Shown: one piece after another, positions 1 through 8,525 of the stretch | How positions within the stretch are numbered: position 1 is the stretch's first letter | How the letters are laid out: each line of letters starts with the position of its first letter | NCBI RefSeq assembly: GCF_003337245.1 | Contig: NZ_QPJE01000002.1 | Coordinates: 106,174-170,173, forward strand | Direction of reading: 5' to 3' | From: Halanaerobium sp. MA284_MarDTE_T2 | GTDB taxonomy: Bacteria; Bacillota; Halanaerobiia; Halanaerobiales; Halanaerobiaceae | Length of the DNA: 64,000 nt | The notes under the pieces: model-generated | What the model was told of the DNA's origin: nothing | What the model saw: only the letters and a program-made list of their open reading frames with translations | Database searches by the model: none | Translations under genes and position numbers: made by a program

Positions 1-566
1 CCTGTTCTAAGCAAATCCTCCAGATCCCAACCACAGCAGTAAACACTCAAATTTCCCAGATCATGTATATGTATATCTCCACTTGTGTGATGTACAGCAA
101 TCTCCTCAGGATATATTTCCTGAAGCCAGTACTGACCTGTAATCTGTGAAGCAATAAAATTATTAAGTCCCTGAAGAGAATATCCCATATTGCTGTTTTC
201 GTTAACTTTCCAGTCACTTCTGTCAAGGTAATCATTCATTGCCCCAACAGCATCCTGAAATAATTTTTTAGTGTCCCTTAGTTTGCTGTGTCTTTCTCTG
301 TAGAGAATATATGCCTTAGCTACTTCTGCATAACCTTTTTCAATAAGAACTTTTTCCACCAGATCCTGAATCTGCTCAACTTCTGGTATGCCGCCATTTT
401 TAAAGAAAATTTTTAGATATGCCAGAACTTCTTTTGTTGTTTCTGTGCCAATCTGTTCATCTTCTATGCCAACCGCATCAGCTGCTTTTAAGACAGCCTG
501 TTTAATCTTTTCCCTATCAAACCTTACTTTTTTGCCATCTCTTTTTCTTACAAATTCTAATGTCAT
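1..566 (-). CDS. nrdD: Anaerobic ribonucleoside-triphosphate reductase NrdD, 5' part (cut by window edge)
   Basis: This is the N-terminal 188 residues of the oxygen-sensitive glycyl-radical enzyme that reduces ribonucleoside triphosphates to deoxyribonucleotides. I translated it from the ATG at 564-566, which has a strong AGGAGG ribosome site about 8 bases upstream. The protein opens with an ATP-cone regulatory domain (roughly residues 1-95; motifs VRKRDGKKVRFDREKI and YILYRERHSK). It then enters the NrdD catalytic domain, recognisable from NENSNMGYSLQGLNNFI and HHTSGDIHIHDLG. The glycyl-radical C-terminus lies beyond base 1. The reading frame is open to the edge. No nrdG activase is visible. 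Family assignment is firm; the gene is partial only because of the window. Confidence 0.93.
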   Translation of the reverse strand, partial: MTLEFVRKRDGKKVRFDREKIKQAVLKAADAVGIEDEQIGTETTKEVLAYLKIFFKNGGIPEVEQIQDLVEKVLIEKGYAEVAKAYILYRERHSKLRDTKKLFQDAVGAMNDYLDRSDWKVNENSNMGYSLQGLNNFIASQITGQYWLQEIYPEEIAVHHTSGDIHIHDLGNLSVYCCGWDLEDLLRT

Positions 567-700
567 ACGCAGACCTCCTAAATTAATAAAAGAGACCCTG
601 ACTCAAATCTGTCAGGTGTTTTAAATATGTTTCTATAACAAATCCGATTTTCCTTTTATTTTTCTTTTATATAATTAAATTTTTCTTTTTTTATCTTCTG

Positions 701-737
701 TTTTATTTTAGAAATAAGCACTTTTATTTTAGAAATA
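701..737. promoter_or_regulatory. Two direct 16-bp repeats phased by 21 bp upstream of nrdD
   Basis: The 16-mer TTTTATTTTAGAAATA occurs at 701-716 and again at 722-737, so the copies are exactly 21 bp apart, two helical turns. They lie between the end of znuB and the nrdD start, about 135-170 bp upstream of the nrdD ATG. Same-face spacing suggests binding of a protein pair, but the site does not resemble the palindromic NrdR box. Function is inferred only. Confidence 0.35.
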
Positions 738-755
738 TACACTAAATTTCTGTAA

Positions 756-1568
756 TTATTTTTTTATTTCCTTCATCTTCGAAAAGGCAAAAGAAAAATA
801 AAATACAGCAGCTGTTATGATTATCACTGCACCTGAAGGTAGATTAAAATAATATGAAAGTATTAAACCACTAAAAGAAAATATAAGACCTAAAATAATG
901 GCAAAAATCATTATTTTCTTTAGGTTATTTGTAAATAATCTGGCTGCTGCTGGAGGAGCAGTCAGCAGTGCTATAACCAGTATAATCCCCACCACTCTTA
1001 TTAGTACAACTACAGCCAGGCCAATCATAATAAACAGGAAATATTCAAAAAATTTAGCATTAACACCTATTACACTCAAAAATTCCTCATCAAAAAGATA
1101 TGCCTTCCAGTAATTAAAAAGACTGATAACAGAAAAAAGAATAAATACTGTTAAAATAGATATTAATCTGACATCATCTGCTGTTACTGTTAAAATATCT
1201 CCAAATAAATAGGATGAAATATCAGGTGGATAACCTGGGGTAAAACCTATAAACAGTATACCTAAAGCCATACCAAGTGACCAAAACATACCTATTAAAG
1301 TATCAGAACCTGTTCCTACCCTGTGCCTCACAAAAGCAATAGTAAGTGAAGAAAAAACTGCAAAACCAAAAGCTCCATAAATAGGTTCAAATCCCATAAG
1401 ATAGCCAAGCCCTATACCTCCAAAAGAAGTATGTGCTATACCACCACTGAGCATAACCAGTTTTTTTTCTACTATTATGGTGCCGATTAATCCACATACT
1501 ATACTTGCCAGAACAGCACTTATAACAGCATTCTGCATAAATTGATAATTCAAAATAGCATCAATCAT
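756..1568 (-). CDS. znuB: Metal (Zn/Mn) ABC transporter permease, ZnuB/AdcB type
   Basis: This is a 270-residue integral membrane protein of the ABC-3 permease family, with about eight to nine hydrophobic segments. It forms the channel of a zinc/manganese importer in the cytoplasmic membrane. Recognisable features are the N-terminal AVISAVLASIVCGLIGTIIV helix, the conserved GGIAHTSFGGIGLGYL loop and the late VVGIILVIALLTAPPAAARL segment. It is last in the DUF445-znuA-znuC-znuB operon, and its start overlaps the end of znuC by 8 bp, which implies translational coupling. Which metal it carries cannot be read from the permease itself. Confidence 0.9.
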   Translation of the reverse strand: MIDAILNYQFMQNAVISAVLASIVCGLIGTIIVEKKLVMLSGGIAHTSFGGIGLGYLMGFEPIYGAFGFAVFSSLTIAFVRHRVGTGSDTLIGMFWSLGMALGILFIGFTPGYPPDISSYLFGDILTVTADDVRLISILTVFILFSVISLFNYWKAYLFDEEFLSVIGVNAKFFEYFLFIMIGLAVVVLIRVVGIILVIALLTAPPAAARLFTNNLKKIMIFAIILGLIFSFSGLILSYYFNLPSGAVIIITAAVFYFSFAFSKMKEIKK

Positions 1569-2334
1569 TATTTACCTCTTCTCTGTGAGGAGAAAAAACC
1601 CTATGTGGATGTCCATGTGCAATAAGATCAACAGGACAGCCGAAAACTTTATCTGTAATATCCTGCTTAAGATTCTTTTCGCCATGATGATAAAGTCTTC
1701 TATTCAGACAGGCCAGGCTGTCAAAATATGAAGATACTGCTGACAGATTATGTGTAACTACAATAATAGTTTTTTCTTTATTTAAATCTTTTAAAATTTC
1801 ATAGATTGCGGAAGTAGAAGCAGTATCAACACTTGCAGTAGGTTCATCTAAAAGTAATATTTTTGGATCCATTGTCAGTGCTCTGGCAATCAGCACCCGC
1901 TGCAGCTGACCTCCAGAAAGCTGTCCTATCTGCCTGTCTTTTAGGTCATAAAGATCCAGTTTATTTAAAATAGATTCTGCCTTATTGATATCCTTTTTTT
2001 TATAATGATGGAAAAAGTTTATATTACCCTTTAATCTGGCAGTTAAAACAACATCGAGCACATCAATAGGAAAATTTCTGTCAAATGCAGAAATTTGCGG
2101 CACATAACCAATATTATTAAGTGCTTTTTTTGAACTGGAGCCACAGATAATAACATCACCTTTTACAGGCTCAATCAGCCCCAGTATCACCTTTAACAGA
2201 GTTGTTTTTCCACCACCATTGGGCCCTATAATGCCCAAAAACTCTTTATTTTTGACCTTTAAATTTATATCTTCCAGTACAGGTAAATTGCCATATTTAA
2301 CTGTTATTCCATTTAACTCAACTGCATAACTCAC
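1561..2334 (-). CDS. znuC: Metal ABC transporter ATP-binding protein, ZnuC type
   Basis: This 257-residue ATPase powers the ZnuA/ZnuB importer from the cytoplasmic side. It has Walker A GPNGGGKTT (about residues 37-45), the ABC signature LSGGQ (about 138-142), Walker B LLLDEP with the catalytic Glu, and a switch His in VTHN. Length is normal for the ZnuC/AdcC group. The start overlaps the znuA stop by 4 bp. Zn versus Mn specificity is not resolvable from this subunit. Confidence 0.9.
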   Translation of the reverse strand: MSYAVELNGITVKYGNLPVLEDINLKVKNKEFLGIIGPNGGGKTTLLKVILGLIEPVKGDVIICGSSSKKALNNIGYVPQISAFDRNFPIDVLDVVLTARLKGNINFFHHYKKKDINKAESILNKLDLYDLKDRQIGQLSGGQLQRVLIARALTMDPKILLLDEPTASVDTASTSAIYEILKDLNKEKTIIVVTHNLSAVSSYFDSLACLNRRLYHHGEKNLKQDITDKVFGCPVDLIAHGHPHRVFSPHREEVNND

Positions 2335-3227
2335 TTTAGATCATCTCTTTTACTTAGAGTTTCAGCCATGATTTCAGCCATCTGAGTTAGATTACCCAAA
2401 TAATTTTCTGCAAGTGGATCAAGCTGAATCACTTTCCCACCAATCTCTTCTGCCACTGCTCTCGATTTTTTGCTGTCAATTTCAGATTGATAAAAGACTG
2501 TTTTTATATTTTCTTTTCTTGCTTCATCAATTATTTTTTGTATCTGTCTTGGCCCTGGTTCTTTTCCGTGATCTTCTATAGTTATCATTTCCAGATTGTA
2601 GTGATCGGTAAAATAACCTATTGATGGATGATATACAAGAATTTTTTCTCCTTTATATTTTGCAAGAAGTTTTTTATTTCTTCTGTCAGCTTCTTTAATT
2701 TTTTTAATATAACTGTCAGCATTTTTTATAAAAAAATCTTTTTTTTCAGGCATTAATTCTGCCAGTTCTTCTGCCATTATATTTACCATATAGGCTGACC
2801 TTAATGGTGAAAGCCAGATATGTGGATCTCTTCCTCCATCTTTGAAAACTCTTGGGGGGAATTTTTTGTCAACAGCTTCAAATAATTTTACTATTTTTAA
2901 ATTACCACTCAGTTCTTCTGCTTGTGGCAGGATATTCTGTATATCTGCCGGTACACCTATAGAAAAATATATTTCTGCTTCCGAAAAATCCCTGATTTCT
3001 TGAGGAGCAGGTGCATAATTTGCCGGGCTGTATCCTGGAGGAACCATTACAAAAGAATCAACCTCTCCACCTGCAACAGCATTTAACATCTCTTTCTGAG
3101 GTGCTATCGTAAGAGCAGCAGCCGGTTTTTCTGAAACAGCTCCGGAAATAATACTGGAACTAAAAAATAACATAATTATTCCCAAAAGCATAACATATAA
3201 ATAATTATAATATCTATTCTTTCTCAA
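2331..3227 (-). CDS. znuA: Metal ABC transporter substrate-binding protein, ZnuA/TroA type
   Basis: This protein captures zinc or manganese outside the membrane and delivers it to ZnuB/ZnuC. I place the start at the TTG of 3227-3225 and not at the upstream ATG 3296. AAGGTGG sits 7 bases before the TTG, the TTG overlaps the TGA of the preceding gene (TTGA), and translation then begins with a proper export signal (MRKNRYYN, then YLYVMLLGIIMLFFSSSIISG). No lipobox cysteine is present, so it is probably a soluble or anchored periplasmic form. Ligand candidates seen are His136 (DPHIW), His200 (VYHPSIGY), Glu223 (KEPGP) and the late Asp (LDPLAENY). The first family His is replaced (SPANYAP where SPHxYEP is usual). 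There is no His-rich loop. Confidence 0.85.
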   Translation of the reverse strand: MRKNRYYNYLYVMLLGIIMLFFSSSIISGAVSEKPAAALTIAPQKEMLNAVAGGEVDSFVMVPPGYSPANYAPAPQEIRDFSEAEIYFSIGVPADIQNILPQAEELSGNLKIVKLFEAVDKKFPPRVFKDGGRDPHIWLSPLRSAYMVNIMAEELAELMPEKKDFFIKNADSYIKKIKEADRRNKKLLAKYKGEKILVYHPSIGYFTDHYNLEMITIEDHGKEPGPRQIQKIIDEARKENIKTVFYQSEIDSKKSRAVAEEIGGKVIQLDPLAENYLGNLTQMAEIMAETLSKRDDLK

Positions 3228-6200
3228 AACAAACCACCTTCTTCGATTATGTTTTTTAGCAAAATCTGAATCACTCCAAATATGCCTCCAAACCATCCAT
3301 ACTGTTTTAAATGCGAAAAATATTTTCCAGCAAAACTGTTGAACATTGCTTCAATCTCAGCTGGATCCATTGCTTTAACCTGATTAGTGGCCATTTCTTT
3401 AATTTTAACACTATTAAACAGTGAAATGATATTGTTTTCCAGACTGTCAAATCCTGCCATTAAAAACAGTTTAGCAAAATAATTAAATGTTATATAAGAA
3501 CCTCTATCATTAAAATAATTTATCAGAGAGAGGGTCTCTTTTTCCAAAATATTATTAATATCAGTCTGGAATTTTTTATCTTCAGTCAAATCTCTAATTT
3601 TTTTTAGTATTTCATTTAAATGTTCAGCACTAATGATTACTGATTCATCACTTCTTTCCAGATCAATATCTGAAAAGAAATTATTTATGCATTTATTTGT
3701 AGACAAAAATCTAATGTTTGCTGATATATTTTTCAGCACAGATTTTATATTATCTCTACTGAATAAATAATTTTCTCCTTCTGCAATTTCTTTAAATAGA
3801 CCCTGAACAAAATATTTATGCAAAAAGTTCTCGAGCTCTATTTTATCAATATCAAATATTAATCTAATTAAAGTATCATCACTGTCTTTTAATAGTTCTG
3901 CAGTGATTTTTTCTATCTCTACTCTGTTTTTTGCAAAAAACTCATCTATAAATTTATCTCCTCTACTGGAAGTCATTAAATTAATTAAAGAATCTGCAGC
4001 ATTAAAATTATTTATATAAAGGTTTTTTTTAGATTCCCGTGCTTTCTGAAAAACTTTCTCTACAATATTTTGTATATTACTTTCTTCTTCCTGCAGAAAT
4101 TTATCCAACCTTCGCTCATTAATCCTCATTAAAGTATTCTGCAAAAACTCATCCAGATCTGCAAAATAAATTGCACCTGACATAAGCGTATTTTCAATAA
4201 TTCCCGTTCTTTTTCTTTTTTCTCTTTCAATTAGCTCTTCCATCTTTTCTTTGAGAATCTCTGCTATATAAGACATATTCTGCTGAACCAGACTGTTCAG
4301 AGTAGAAAGTTTTATTTCAGAAAGAAATCTTTCAGCTCTATTTAAAAGATCAATATTAAAAAATTCATATTTTATATTTTTCGGAAGAATATATTTTATT
4401 ACATCTCCTGCTGCACCGCTCAACAATAATTTCTGTACATCACGGCTGTATAAATTCCAGCTGTTCCTCTGAGGAATAATTTTGTTTAATTGTTTATTAC
4501 TAATATTTAAATTTTTAAATAACTCTCTGCTATAAATATGTTCCAGACTGCCGCTTGCAAACTGTAATATACTATCAATATCCTGCTGTGATAAATAATC
4601 AGCAGTTTTTCTGACTGCAAATTCAGAAATAAATTCAACACTTCTATCTTCATCATTAAACTGATAATTATCTATAAAAGATTTAATTATTTCCATTATT
4701 TTTCTGGAAATAAGACCTGAATTATCCGCAAGAAAGCTGTATACAGCTGCAAAATTATCTTCCTCAAGCTGAGACAGTAATTCTTCTGTTAATCTATCTC
4801 TATTATCATTTATTAAAGAAGCAGTCGAACCCGATTCCAGAAGTTCTCTATCCACAAAATAACCCATTGATTCTGCAAATCTGTACCTGTTTTTGGCAAC
4901 AATTCCAGGTGAAAACGGAATAGAAATTCCTGCTAAATATTTTTTCTCATATGGATGAAAAATCATCCATAGAGCAATAACGTTTGTAAGCCATCCTACT
5001 CCACCATAAATAAAAGCTGAGCTTAAATATTCGATCCATAGTGATGAACTGGTAGAAATTAAAGAAAGTTCTGGTGCAAATACAGAAAATAGACCACCAA
5101 CTACAGCACCTAAAAATCCACCAAGATAAGTAATTGGCTTAAGTTCTTTCCCGATAAAATCTTCCAGTGCTGACTGGACTTCTCTATCGCTGAGCTTATT
5201 TAAATTGGCTGAAACTGTCTCTTTAATCTTTCCTTCAAGAAATTCCGGAATATTTACATAGAGAACTTCTAAAATAAAATCACTAATTTCTGAAGCAGTT
5301 TTTTCTTCTTTTCTTAGTAGATCATAAAAATTGATCAGCTCTTTCTTTTTTAATCCTTCCCGTTGCTCAGCAAAAAATTTATCCAAAAATTGTTCGACGG
5401 ACTTTTTGGCTTTTTGGATACTTAAAAACTGATTATTTTCCATATCTAAATTTTTTCTAAAAACTGCAGTAAAATTATTTATTATACTTTTATTTTTCAG
5501 CTGCATGAACTTTATTATCTGTGATGAGTAAAACTCTATATTATTTTCAATCAGTGAAGAAAAATCTGCTTTCTCAATACTAAGTGCAAAAATATAATCA
5601 GTTACTCTATTAATATTCTTTGGATCTTCAAGCAACTCCTCAAGCATATCAGGCATTTTTTCTGATATCTTTTTTTTGCTGTTTTTTATTTTATCTTTTT
5701 TGAATAGTTCTGGAAAAATTTCTGAGATCTTACTATTATATTTTTGAGAAAGCAGAGAAATTAATTTCTCTTTATCATAATTTATACTTTCAAAGTCTAA
5801 ATATTTCTCATCAATTTTTTGGCTGCTTAGATGATTCAAAATACGGCTGCTTAATTTTTTTAAATCATCCTGCTTTAAATTATCCAGATAATTTAACAGC
5901 AGTGCTGAAGGAGAATTATCTGCTGTCATATTTTTTCTGTAGTGAGAATAGATCGATTCTCGACTTAATTTTTTTAAACCTGAAGATGATTCTATTTCTT
6001 CTGCAAAAATTTCGAAAATAAAGGAGTTTATTTTATCATCTTTCTCAATTATAAAGTTTTTTATTTCTTCCCGAAAAAACTTTAGTATTACAATTATATC
6101 TGCTTCGATCTTTTTTTTCTGTTCTTTATTTAATAAATCCGAAAATGAACTGCTGGATTCCAAAAGAAAATCTTTTAAATTGCTGCTCAGATTTTTTTCT

Positions 6201-7000
6201 ATATCTGAAAAATCATCCGAAAAAATAAACTTTTCTATTTCTGCAGGATCATTTAATATACAGTTTATTCTTTTATTTTCCAGCTGTTCAAAAAAATCCT
6301 CAATCGTTTTATCCAGATCAAATAAATTTAATAAATCTGTTAAAAAGTTTGATTCATCTGCAGTTTTTTCCTTTTTTATTGTTTCTATTAGCTGTAAAAT
6401 ATTTTCTTTGAAATCATCCTTAAATTTTTGCCCAGTCATATCCTCTATTCGATAGTCTTTTAAATCATCAAATAGCGAAAATAGGATCTTAATAAAAAAA
6501 TCTCTGTCATCCATTTTTTTTACAAAAAAATTATACATCTCCAGAAATATATTTTCCAATTCCTGCTCATTTAACAGCAGTTTAAAATCAAAATTACTGC
6601 GGAAAGTTGATAGAATATCTCCAACAAAATCACTGCTTTCTCTGCAGATAAATTCTGCCAGCAGATCCATATTTTCTTCAAAAGCCGGTATTTCACCAAT
6701 TTTAACCTTACCTGTTCTCCGGTACAGATATTTTCCATAAAAATCCTCTATCATTTTTTTGAAATTATTTTTGAACTCTTTACGAGAAAACTCTTCTTTT
6801 AGAAGCTGTTTATCTATCAGCTCATTTTCAACTAAATCTGCGATACTTGCTATAAATTCATCTCTGGTTTTTAATACAATTCCGCCAAAGGGCCCGTATT
6901 TTTTAAATATCATCTTTAAAGCCAGATTATTTGTCAGATATCCAGTTAAAGCACCTGAAAGAACTCCTGCAGCTGCAGTATATATCTCATTTACAGCCAT
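3224..7000 (-). CDS. DUF445 family membrane protein, double-length
   Basis: This 1258-residue protein of unknown function belongs to DUF445 (YheB-like), whose usual members are about 350-450 residues. Two copies of the family's hydrophobic core are visible. One is at residues 1-60 (SGALTGYLTNNLALKMIF, then PFGGIVLKTRDEF) and one at about 620-710 (GGVGWLTNVIALWMIFHPYE, then SFSPGIVAKNRYRFAESMG). The closing YGWFGGIFGVIQILLKNII typical of the family is at the C-terminus. Between the cores are very long charged helical stretches rich in Lys, Glu and Asn. It heads the operon with znuA, whose start overlaps its stop. The start is supported by AAGGTG about 9 bases upstream. The link to metal uptake is by neighbourhood only. 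Confidence 0.75.
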   Translation of the reverse strand: MAVNEIYTAAAGVLSGALTGYLTNNLALKMIFKKYGPFGGIVLKTRDEFIASIADLVENELIDKQLLKEEFSRKEFKNNFKKMIEDFYGKYLYRRTGKVKIGEIPAFEENMDLLAEFICRESSDFVGDILSTFRSNFDFKLLLNEQELENIFLEMYNFFVKKMDDRDFFIKILFSLFDDLKDYRIEDMTGQKFKDDFKENILQLIETIKKEKTADESNFLTDLLNLFDLDKTIEDFFEQLENKRINCILNDPAEIEKFIFSDDFSDIEKNLSSNLKDFLLESSSSFSDLLNKEQKKKIEADIIVILKFFREEIKNFIIEKDDKINSFIFEIFAEEIESSSGLKKLSRESIYSHYRKNMTADNSPSALLLNYLDNLKQDDLKKLSSRILNHLSSQKIDEKYLDFESINYDKEKLISLLSQKYNSKISEIFPELFKKDKIKNSKKKISEKMPDMLEELLEDPKNINRVTDYIFALSIEKADFSSLIENNIEFYSSQIIKFMQLKNKSIINNFTAVFRKNLDMENNQFLSIQKAKKSVEQFLDKFFAEQREGLKKKELINFYDLLRKEEKTASEISDFILEVLYVNIPEFLEGKIKETVSANLNKLSDREVQSALEDFIGKELKPITYLGGFLGAVVGGLFSVFAPELSLISTSSSLWIEYLSSAFIYGGVGWLTNVIALWMIFHPYEKKYLAGISIPFSPGIVAKNRYRFAESMGYFVDRELLESGSTASLINDNRDRLTEELLSQLEEDNFAAVYSFLADNSGLISRKIMEIIKSFIDNYQFNDEDRSVEFISEFAVRKTADYLSQQDIDSILQFASGSLEHIYSRELFKNLNISNKQLNKIIPQRNSWNLYSRDVQKLLLSGAAGDVIKYILPKNIKYEFFNIDLLNRAERFLSEIKLSTLNSLVQQNMSYIAEILKEKMEELIEREKRKRTGIIENTLMSGAIYFADLDEFLQNTLMRINERRLDKFLQEEESNIQNIVEKVFQKARESKKNLYINNFNAADSLINLMTSSRGDKFIDEFFAKNRVEIEKITAELLKDSDDTLIRLIFDIDKIELENFLHKYFVQGLFKEIAEGENYLFSRDNIKSVLKNISANIRFLSTNKCINNFFSDIDLERSDESVIISAEHLNEILKKIRDLTEDKKFQTDINNILEKETLSLINYFNDRGSYITFNYFAKLFLMAGFDSLENNIISLFNSVKIKEMATNQVKAMDPAEIEAMFNSFAGKYFSHLKQYGWFGGIFGVIQILLKNIIEEGGLF

Positions 7001-7109
7001 TTTTTAAAACACCTTTTATATTTTTTATTATAACAAATCTGCAGAAATTATTATTTTTCATAAAGCCCACCTCTTTAAAAACAGTAATCGTTAATAGTAA
7101 TTATTTTTG

Positions 7110-7221
7110 ATATCCACAAATTGTTGATAACTTGTGAATAACTATATTATCCACAGTATTTGTTAATATATACTATTTTTTTGTGGATAAAACACATGTT
7201 TTGTGTACAAATTGTGGATAA
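7110..7221. promoter_or_regulatory. Cluster of DnaA-box-like sites
   Basis: Three perfect DnaA boxes (TTATCCACA) occur at 7147-7155 (+), 7182-7190 (-) and 7213-7221 (-). Three sites with one mismatch occur at 7110-7118 (ATATCCACA), 7122-7130 (TGTTGATAA, - strand) and 7133-7141 (TGTGAATAA, which fits TTATNCACA). That is six sites in 112 bp, with the AT-rich run 7156-7181 in the middle. It lies between two operons and no dnaA or dnaN is in the window. It may be a DnaA-titration or regulatory cluster, or part of an origin. The rest of the 7001-7302 gap holds a TATAAT-like -10 (7027-7032) for the DUF445 operon and otherwise nothing I recognise. Confidence 0.55.
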
Positions 7222-7302
7222 CTTTCATTTTGTGTAGTTTTTTCTAAAATTTGTCCACCCTTGAACCATCCCACGTGCTCTGCTAACAGACTTTAACTTC
7301 TA

Positions 7303-8199
7303 TCACTGGTGAACTGATTCAGGATCAACATGAACAAGAACATCTTTAAAATCTTTTTCTACATCCATTATATTTCTTTTAACTTTAGCTGCAATGTCAT
7401 GTCCTTCTCCAACTGTAAGATTATCATCAACCACAATTATTATATCCGCAATAAATTTTGGCCCATAACTTCTTATTTTTATTTCCTCAACCTCAATTAC
7501 ACCGGAAACATTTTGGGATAATTTTTTTATTTGTTCTATTTTCCCTTCTTCCGGTAAACCATCCATCAGCTCATTAGAAGAGTCTCTCATTATTTCATAG
7601 CCTACCTTTAATATCAATACAGCTACAACAAAACCAGCCAAGGGATCAAGATACCAGAATCCAAGTTTAGCTCCCCCTATACCAATTAGTGCTGCAACAG
7701 ATGAAAGTGCATCAGAGCGGTGGTGATGTGCATCTGCAATTAATCCTCTGCTGTTTATTTTTTTTCCAATTTTAATTGTATATCTGTAAAGTATTTCCTT
7801 GCTAATAATAGAAATAAAAGCAATTATTAAAGCAATAGTGCCGGGGATAATGATTTCTCTTTCCATAAGTGAATAAACAGCATCTCTTGCCAGTAAAAAA
7901 CCAGTCAGCAGAAGAATAACAGATAAAATGTTGGTTCCCAGAGCTTCAGCTTTTTCGTGGCCGTATGGATGATTGCTGTCAGCAGGAGCTTTTGAAAATT
8001 TGATGCTGAACATTACAATAATAGTGGATGCCATATCAGAAAAAGAATGAAATCCATCTGCAATCAGTGCCTTACTGTTAGCAGTATAACCAACTATAAT
8101 TTTTAAAGCAGCAAGTAATAGGTTTGTAATCAAACTGATTATGCTTATTCTTTTTCCTTCCTGATAGCGCAATTCTTCATTTTTCATATAATCACTCAC
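7303..8199 (-). CDS. Cation diffusion facilitator (CDF) family metal efflux protein
   Basis: This 298-residue proton-coupled exporter of divalent metals (Zn, Fe, Co, Mn or Cd) has six transmembrane helices and a cytoplasmic ferredoxin-like C-terminal domain. Metal-site motifs are DGFHSFSD (Asp48, His51, Asp55) in helix 2 and DAHHHRSDALSS in helix 5. The HPYGHEKAE loop is diagnostic. The C-terminal domain ends with VHVDPE. The first codon is GTG at 8199; an in-frame ATG at 8187 is equally possible because neither has a strong ribosome site. It stands opposite the zinc importer across the DnaA-box cluster, so the two may balance metal levels. The substrate is not determinable here. Confidence 0.88.
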   Translation of the reverse strand: MSDYMKNEELRYQEGKRISIISLITNLLLAALKIIVGYTANSKALIADGFHSFSDMASTIIVMFSIKFSKAPADSNHPYGHEKAEALGTNILSVILLLTGFLLARDAVYSLMEREIIIPGTIALIIAFISIISKEILYRYTIKIGKKINSRGLIADAHHHRSDALSSVAALIGIGGAKLGFWYLDPLAGFVVAVLILKVGYEIMRDSSNELMDGLPEEGKIEQIKKLSQNVSGVIEVEEIKIRSYGPKFIADIIIVVDDNLTVGEGHDIAAKVKRNIMDVEKDFKDVLVHVDPESVHQ

Positions 8200-8257
8200 A
8201 ATTTTTGTTTTTGTTAACTTTTAGTATATCAATTTAGAAATTAAATAGCAATAATAA

Positions 8258-8462
8258 GAGTTTCTTCAAAATTAATTTTAGAACTGCAAAAAAGAAATTG
8301 CGTCATAAATGAAATTTTTAAATTTATCTAAAACTCAACTATGATGCTAAATAAGGCTCATTAAGCAAAGAGTCTTCCTGACTAATATTTGAATATTATA
8401 TCATCTTGTAGTATTATGCAATTATAGAAGGTAATTTATCTAAAACAGCCAAAAAAAACTCC
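8258..8462. repeat. Decayed MITE-like palindromic element
   Basis: This stretch aligns by eye with the element at 22166-22425. It starts GAGTTTCTTCAAAATT (family GGAGTTTCCCCAAAATT) and has CTGCAAAAAAG. It carries AAATTTATCTAAAACTCAA at 8319-8337 and ends in AAAAAAACTCC. Many substitutions have erased the outer arms. The apical hairpin survives on the minus strand as AGTC-AGGAA-GACT, keeping the CAGGAnG loop. It occupies most of the 8200-8525 gap upstream of lytS. Confidence 0.55.
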
Positions 8463-8489
8463 ATCTAAATCTTGTTTTTGATTTAGGTG
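8461..8489 (+). promoter_or_regulatory. Leader hairpin upstream of lytS
   Basis: CATCTAAATC and GATTTAGGTG form a 10-bp stem (one G-T pair) around a CTTGTTTTT-like loop, ending about 37 bases before the lytS start codon. No T-run follows, so it is more likely a leader structure or processing site than a terminator. Confidence 0.35.
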
Positions 8490-8525
8490 AAGGGGTTCAC
8501 AGAAGAAATTTTTTGGAGGTATAAA

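Noticed and set aside
3228..3296. Longer znuA start at ATG 3296
   Set aside because: It would put 23 charged residues before the signal peptide and overlap the previous gene by 73 bp. The TTG at 3227 has a good ribosome site and gives a normal export signal.
7001..7302. Calling this the chromosomal origin outright
   Set aside because: Neither dnaA, dnaN, rpmH nor other origin neighbours is in the window, and skew cannot be judged from 64 kb.
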